Assembly (NCBI GenBank): GCA_003254905.1
Contig: QANU01002233.1
Coordinates: 27,311-91,310, forward strand
Direction: 5' to 3'
From: Nissolia schottii
Lineage: Eukaryota; Streptophyta; Magnoliopsida; Fabales; Fabaceae
DNA length: 64,000 nucleotides
Shown here: piece by piece, positions 58,576 through 64,000 of the stretch
Layout: every line of letters begins with the position of its first letter
Position numbering within the stretch: the first letter of the stretch is position 1
Program-made: the position numbers and the translations under genes
Notes under the pieces: generated by a model
What the model saw: the letters and a program-made list of their open reading frames with translations, nothing else
Databases searched by the model: none
What the model was told of the DNA's origin: nothing

Positions 58576-59494
58576 CAAATTTATCAAGTCCAAGAAAGGC
58601 CAGATTTTAGGAGTTTATTTTGTGACTTTTGGTATTATGTAACACAAATTGGCAAGCTATATAAGGCAACCAAAGTGGTAATACGATAATACAATAAGAT
58701 TAAGCATTTCTTTGATTTCTATCAACCATATTTGTGAGAGTGATTCTCCTGTATTCTTGAGTGATTCAAGAAGTGAGATTATCAAAGGACTCAACCAAAT
58801 CCTTTGTGTGTTTTGTCTCAAATTGGAGTGATTCCAATATTTTGGTTAGCTATCAAATTCCGCTGCCTACATTTCTTTATTAGTTTTTGCTTTGCAAAAC
58901 TAATTTTTCTAACCAAGTTCATCAACCAACAAATTGAAAGTTAATTTGTTGAACAACTTGTGTTATTTCTTTGAAACAATAACTTTGGTTCACATCACAC
59001 CCCCACTCGCTTATGCCTCCCAGGAGCAGGCGAAGAGTACGAGGGCTATGAGGAGCCCTACGAGGAGCCGCACGTGGAGCAGTAGAGGATCGAGGACGAG
59101 CCAGTCTAGCTCGGCATCAGATGGACATTTTGCCATATTTTGTTATATTTTGAGATGTATTTTGATTTACTTGGCTTATATATGTAAACTATTATGATAC
59201 CCTGTTGGATGTAATATGTAATGGACCAGATACTTGATATGTAATTATTTATGCTAGTAATGATTATCACTTTTAAGCTTCCACTCTATCGTTTGTATTA
59301 TATGTTTTGATTCACGTGTGGCTCATATTTTGCAAATGAGGTAACAAAAAGAAAAGTTTTAAAATGGTCCATATTTTTCTTACTTTGGTATTTTCGAAAG
59401 ATAATAAGGGACTATAAGTAATCCCACCAAATGATTGACAACCTAGTGAGCATTGCGTACTACTCGAGGGTATGCAGTTAGCTAGGATGTTACA
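58576..59494 (+). mobile_element. Composite LTR fragment (3' part of LTR I family plus 3' part of a Ty3 LTR)
   Basis: Bases about 58604-58999 match the 3' half of LTR I (28397-28792). Bases 59000-59494 are the last about 500 bases of a B/N/J-type Ty3 LTR, starting at the acceptor-like CACCCCCACTCGCTTATG and CCTCCCAG and ending TAGCTAGGATGTTACA. GGGAG flanks both sides (58571-58575 and 59495-59499) as a target duplication within the Sirevirus polypurine tract. The start is not TG, so the left end of the inserted LTR has been lost or rearranged. Confidence 0.6.
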
Positions 59495-59501
59495 GGGAGA
59501 A

Positions 59502-59945
59502 TGTGAAGAAGGTTCTTTCTCTAACCATTGATGGCTTGGTTTTGATGACGACAACAACATCGACAAAAAGCAGAAAAAGGGAAGACACAATCAAAGAACT
59601 GCAAAAGCTCAACTGCTCATCTTTGAAGGTTCAAGAATTTACCTTAGTGTCTAAATAGTTAGCACATGTTATGATATTATGGTCATTGGCTCAAAAGATT
59701 TTCATCATAAACAAGTCTAACATTTTCTTAAAACCCTAAAAGCATATAGCAACATTTTTCAAGGGTTTCAAACACTTTTAACTCGGTTCTTGCATGAGTA
59801 ATCGATTACCATGCTAGTGTAATCGATTACCATCAAATAGAATTCAAAATTATTCAAATTTTGAAGTGAGTAATCGATTACCAACCCGAATTAATCGATT
59901 ACCACCTTGAGAAATTTGAAAAATGGCAGTTTCTAACGTGTGTAA
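59502..59945 (+). mobile_element. 3' LTR of the Sirevirus, truncated
   Basis: TGTGAAGAAGGTTC directly after GGGAGAA; it matches the 5' LTR and reads across the site where G is inserted in the other copy. It stops at 59945 in the palindrome cluster, where an H-family sequence begins. Confidence 0.88.
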
Positions 59946-60091
59946 TGATATGAACCCAGCCATCAAGTCAATTGACCAAGTCCAAGTAGATGGGGGCCCA
60001 ATGACAAAGGGAAGGATGAGAAGAATACAATAAATAGTTAATAAAGAAATATTGGATCAATGGCAATCTGAAAATACAAGCCCAAAAGAAG
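59946..60091 (+). mobile_element. 5' fragment of LTR H family
   Basis: TGATATGAACCCAGCC onward matches 51799-51950 with a few changes, then diverges after 'caagcccaaaagaag'. Its 3' part is gone. Confidence 0.85.
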
Positions 60092-60093
60092 AA

Positions 60094-60222
60094 ATATTAT
60101 GATTTATGCAATTCAAGTGGGAGAATGTTGAATTATTGTGTGAATTGCATAAATCCCTAAACCCTAAACCCTAAACCCAATAATTCAACATTCTCCCACT
60201 TGAATTGCATAAATCATAATAT
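60094..60222. repeat. Perfect 45-bp inverted repeat with 39-base loop
   Basis: Arms 60094-60138 and 60178-60222 are exact reverse complements. Each arm holds the polypurine-like AAGTGGGAGAA and the LTR start TGTTGAATTATTG, so the arms are two opposed copies of the 3' junction of one LTR element. The loop contains plant telomeric repeats. Confidence 0.93.
60154..60178 (-). repeat. Interstitial plant telomeric repeat
   Basis: Three CCCTAAA units plus CCC (TTTAGGG on the minus strand) in the loop of the inverted repeat. Confidence 0.9.
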
Positions 60223-60690
60223 CAACATTTTAAAAACACTATTTCAGATTAACATGAGAGTGTATAAAATTGTCATGTTACACACATATATATGTACACA
60301 CACATCACAACTCGTAAACCAACATTGCACTAAACCCAAAATTACAATGTCTAAATAAACAAGAAATATAATATACAATTCTATATTTGCAAATAAGAAT
60401 CAAAATTATTCTAGTTCTTATAAATCATAAAATCTGAGAATAGACAAATTATGAGATACAACAAAAATTGCTATAAATTTCAACAAAATATTTTCCAACT
60501 TGAAATACATAAGATATCTCATAATTTTATAACATTATTAAATTTGAAAACTCAAACAAATAGTTCCAAAACACCAAAGTAAATAAAAGTTAACAAAATA
60601 TTATTTTAGAACTTGGAACATGAGACAAACAAAATCACAAATTCTCAAATAATTTTTTTTAATTACAAAAGTACATTTGATTATAATTGG

Positions 60691-61325
60691 TCTCGCGAAG
60701 GCAAGCACACAATTATAAAAAAAATGTATGTTAGCAAAGCTTAGCAAATGGCAGATTACCATTCTTTTGAACGATAGCAAAGTTGGGTTATTTGAACTTT
60801 CCACAAAAATTGTTCTCAAAACAAACTTTACACGAATTCCATGTTAATTAATCCAAGTAACCCAAAAAACAAAAGGTACCCAAATTGACATTTTGTAGGG
60901 TTCATGCATAAGTAAAGATGATTTCCCAATTCATATCAGACACCCAATCTCACAACATAGCCACAACTTGAAGTTAAATTGGCTTTTATACCTATGGGAA
61001 TCAAATAATATAAACAATAATATCAAATTTTTATTCCCACAGAGAATGTTGAGCTTTCAACCATAACATTATATCCTTAAAGCTAATATCGAGAGGATAC
61101 TGAAAACTTTAGGGATATAACTAACCATTCACCAAGAATTATATTAACAAAAACGAACCGAAGGGTAAGATTTTCATTAATATAAGTCTTAATGCAATAA
61201 TAGAATGATGTCCTAACATAATCCGACCTGCGAAGGCAAGTTCACAATTATGTAAGACATCCAACAGTCTTTTCCAAAAAATATTTTGCCACAGTCCTTC
61301 TCGCGAAGGCGAGCTCTCAACCATG
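60691..61325 (-). repeat. Three degenerate 27-base repeats (CGCGAAGGCAAG)
   Basis: Units 'tctcgcgaaggcaagcacac' plus 'aattat' at 60691, a variant at 61224 and another at 61299, spaced about 530 and 75 bases apart within the non-coding element. No coding reading. Confidence 0.75.
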
Positions 61326-62501
61326 CAAAATATCCAACCATATTTATCAAGATATACCCATATCATAATTTCTCAAAGAAACATTGTTGCATTTCTCCAA
61401 AAGAGAAATAGGGCTCATCCATATTCAAAACAAAACCAAATGTTTTGACAAAAAATGGAAAGGATAGTGGCCCATTCCGCAAAACAACAAAATCATAACC
61501 AGAAAACATAATGGCCCATTGTCCTTTATCAGCCCAATCCGAAACCAATGTCCATTTAGTCTTCCTTAGTAAATGGAAACATTGCTATAATTTTTACAAG
61601 AGATTAAAAATACCTTCTTGTTAGAAAAAGCCCATTGTGTATGAAAAAATAAATTTTCAACCAGCCAATTTAATCTAGAACAAAAACGGCTCATATAAAT
61701 AACCTTCACCAAATCAAAATTTCATGGCATATATTGGCCCAATCGGAATTGTTAACAAAATTATCCAGAAGAAATAGGCCCATCAAACAAAAAATTATAA
61801 TGCAAACAATTTGATCCATTCAGCCTTTAGAGACAAAAACAGGTTTTGTCCAAAATAAAAAAAACAGCCCATTTCACAAAGAAAAGGCCCAATACGGGTT
61901 CAAACAAAATTTTCTGAGCCGAAAATTATCAATAACAGCAGTCCAGCCCAATACGGGTTTAAACAAAATTTTTGAGCCCGAAAGGAACACAAAAAATTAA
62001 TCACAGCTGTGTCCATGGTCCCAATAATGGCCCAAGCAACAATAATTTAAAAAAAAAACTTTCAGCCACATAATGTCAATAATGGCCCAAAACCTCATCA
62101 AAATGTCAAAGATTCAGCAATCACATCAAGAAAGGCAATAATAATAATTGCCCAAACAAATATGGAAAGAACCAACAGCATGTATCCCATATCATGGCCA
62201 ACCAATAATGATCCTTCATCAAATTAAAAACTTCACAATAGCACATCACAATAGCAATAGAAACTTCATTAAGTCAGAATATCATGGCACATAATCAGCA
62301 CCCTGATGGCCCCATATCATGGCAACCACAAATCATGGCAATAGTTACAACAATCCAATTAATTGCCCAAAAAACACGGCAACAAAGTTGCAGAAGAAAC
62401 AAACTTCCGCAAACGCCGACCACGCACCAAATGCGGTGGCAACAACCGTGGTAGCAGCCTACGGCGCCGACCACGCACGCACCCGGCATTCGTGGAATGC
62501 T

Positions 62502-62503
62502 TA

Positions 62504-62534
<31 letters not shown>

Positions 62535-62567
62535 ATATATGTGTGTGTGTATATATATATATATATA
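62502..62567. repeat. Compound (TA)n(TG)n(TA)n microsatellite
   Basis: Runs of TA and TG of variable length over 66 bases; the frames through it (for example 62295-62645) are repeat artefacts. Confidence 0.95.
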
Positions 62568-63556
62568 AAACGAAACTGAACGGCACAGCAGGTATCCAAT
62601 ATGCTTTGTAAACTTTGTTAATATATGATTTAGGGACATGAGCAAAAAACTCTATCCGTAAAATTGCTTGAATTTTATCAACATTGATATAGCCATGGTG
62701 TTCTGTTCAACATATCCAATTCCATATTTAAGGTTCAACAAATTCCCAGAAACAAATATGGCCAATCATAATGGTTTTCAAAGGATAATTACAGCAAATA
62801 ATGGCACATATCTTTTAATGGCATATATTGTGGCAATAATTACAGCAAATAATCAGCAAATGCAAATCCTTTATAACAATAATAACAATATAAGCATAAT
62901 AACCATAAACATAATAACCATAAGTATAATAACCATATATAATCTCTGCAATATTGAGGATGAATAATATATATGGTACATAAAAAACAACAATTTTCTT
63001 TAAGTAGTAATTAAAAACATATTCTACACAAAATTAATAATTTTTCTGATGCCCAGAAAAATAATTAAAAATTATCAAAAATTTTATTACATCGAAACAG
63101 GTCGAAACCACAAAAAGAACAAAAAATTTGGCACCCTAAATCACCCGCACGCGCCCCACACGCGGCACGCCGAGAGTGGGCGTGTTGCGGCGCATGTTAT
63201 CAGGTCACCCTCAACCTCCAGCGGGTCGGTCGGGTTTTGCGGACCCGTTGGGTCTAAAATGCGGGTTGAGCCATATCTCCCTCATCCGGACTCCGTTTTG
63301 AACGATTCTGGTGGCGTTGGAATCGTATCGACGAATACTACAAGATTCTATAATTATTTTGACCAAAAAAGGCTTCTAAAATTCTGGGTTTTCAATGGAA
63401 GAACACGGTTTTATGCATAGGATTATCATCAATATCTCTTTCAATACTTAACTAAATTGCACCATTCCAATTGGGTTTATTTCAGAATTTTATCCTCTTC
63501 AAAAACCCTAAGGTTTGATTTCACAAATTGAGCAATTAACTGATTCACAAATCTGA

Positions 63557-63787
63557 AAATTAAATCAGGGAAAATATGGTTCATACAATCCGAAAATTAA
63601 CCCAACTTAACCATTCTCTATACACATAGATTGCAGAAAAACAATGTTAATTTCACAGCCATAATCAGAATCAAATTAAATCAGGGAAAATAGGGTTCAT
63701 ACAATCCGAAAATTAACCCAAATTAACCATTCTCTATACACATAGATTGCAAAAAACAATGTTAATTTCACAGCCATAATCAGAATC
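63557..63787. repeat. 116-bp tandem duplication beside the primer site
   Basis: Two copies starting AAATTAAATCAGGGAAAATA (63557 and 63673) with a handful of differences, immediately inside the primer site of the minus-strand element. Confidence 0.9.
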
Positions 63788-63794
63788 AAACAAG

Positions 63795-63806
63795 GCTCTG
63801 ATACCA
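63795..63806 (-). other. Primer binding site (tRNA-Met type) of the minus-strand non-coding element
   Basis: Plus strand GCTCTGATACCA, minus TGGTATCAGAGC, two bases from an LTR terminus (plus-strand TGAAAGAAAATC at 63809). Confidence 0.88.
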
Positions 63807-63910
63807 ATTGAAAGAAAATCATGTTTGTTCTAATCACAGCATGTGAAATATTAACAATTTCATAGTGATAGAGGAGAGGAATTTTTACCTGGAATTGGAA
63901 GAGCGGAGGC

Positions 63911-64000
63911 TGAAACACCCCTAGCCGATTCTGTACGCTCGAGCCGTACGTAATACAGCTAGGTTGTTTACTTCCTGGTCTTTTTCTTTAGTTTTTTTTT
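63911..64000 (-). mobile_element. Start of another minus-strand Ty3 LTR, cut by the window end
   Basis: TGAAACACCCCTAGCCGAT then 'acagctaggttgtttact' match the start of minus-strand LTRs L and G. Only 90 bases are seen. Confidence 0.7.

Larger units (their letters stand above)
29965..59945 (+). mobile_element. Sirevirus-like Ty1/Copia retrotransposon, with nested elements G and D
   Basis: 5' LTR (29965-30018 and 39025-40212), tRNA-Met-type primer site, gag, Copia-order pol (protease, integrase, RT, RNase H), an extra 3' ORF, a polypurine tail and a 3' LTR (59502-59945, truncated). Both LTRs begin TGTGAAGAAGGTTC. The extra 3' ORF and long interior fit Sireviruses (SIRE1 group). Ty3 element G lies in the 5' LTR, and Athila-like D lies in the extra ORF. 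The element's own length without inserts is about 9 kb. Its right boundary target cannot be read because the 3' LTR is cut by an H-family fragment. Confidence 0.88.
60178..63910 (-). mobile_element. Non-coding LTR retrotransposon, minus strand (Copia-type signals)
   Basis: On the minus strand: LTR end (63910-63809, only 102 bases visible), primer site at 63806-63795, a 3.6-kb AT-rich interior without a gag or pol frame, a polypurine tract (60201-60191, AAGTGGGAGAA) and 13 bases of the 3' LTR (60190-60178). An element with LTRs, primer site and polypurine tract but no genes is the layout of large non-autonomous derivatives. The 5' LTR is cut at 63911 by another LTR. Interior repeats are noted separately. 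Confidence 0.7.

Noticed and set aside
58307-58689. Hydrophobic frames after the Sirevirus extra ORF, possible envelope anchor
   Set aside because: T/G-rich low-complexity 3' tail; hydrophobicity follows from base composition, and the frame is not continuous with the ORF.
62295-62645. Frames over the microsatellite at 62502-62567
   Set aside because: TYIY/IHIH-type repeats from (TA)n(TG)n; all frames open by chance.

Overview
This is a plant nuclear genomic window: one broken-off gene end followed by about 61 kb of nested LTR retrotransposons. The Sirevirus (Copia) full of TAATCGATTA words and the Athila-type Ty3 element with a tRNA-Asp-type primer site fit a dicot, most likely a legume (Phaseoleae-like); that assignment is inference from memory of such elements. 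No bacterial, organellar, rRNA or tRNA genes were seen.

Layout. Bases 2-664 are the 3' end of a receptor-like (pseudo)kinase gene of the pollen PRK type, followed by about 2.1 kb of AT-rich unassigned DNA. From 2826 onward nearly everything is retroelement. Left stack: a partial Ty3 LTR (M, 2826-3731) is cut by a minus-strand LTR (L), which holds a solo LTR (K, 4421-10433), which holds another solo LTR (J, 4872-8122). L is then cut by element A (11552-27236). A is an internally deleted chromovirus-like Ty3 element with only a broken gag between two 2.7-kb LTRs. Its 5' LTR holds three solo LTRs (B, C, N). Its 3' LTR holds two (E, and C in reverse) and is cut by LTR F (27237-29656, holding LTR I).

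A gag fragment after F is interrupted at 29965 by a Sirevirus. Its 5' LTR is split by a complete minus-strand Ty3 element (G, 30019-39019; 3-kb LTRs, gutted interior). Its gag and pol (40263-45133) are broken by stops and frameshifts, and its extra 3' ORF is split by a complete Athila-like element (D, 46831-58090). D carries a solo LTR (H) inside its reverse transcriptase and a fragment of a third C-family LTR beside an assembly N at 53254. The Sirevirus 3' LTR is truncated at 59945 by an H fragment. Next come a 45-bp perfect inverted repeat around plant telomeric repeats, a non-coding minus-strand LTR element (60178-63910), and the start of another minus-strand Ty3 LTR at the window end.

Eight solo LTRs and two full elements are bounded to the base by matching 5-bp target duplications, so the insertion order can be read directly. 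None of the element genes looks intact. The most interesting unexplained structure is in the LTRs. Several divergent Ty3 LTR families share (1) a promoter-upstream block of about 80 bp, (2) a candidate splice donor about 150 bp after the TATA box, (3) a candidate acceptor about 450 bp before the LTR end, and (4) family-specific arrays of short CpG-containing palindromes (CATTCGAATG, CGCTGAGCG; TAATCGATTA in the Sirevirus).
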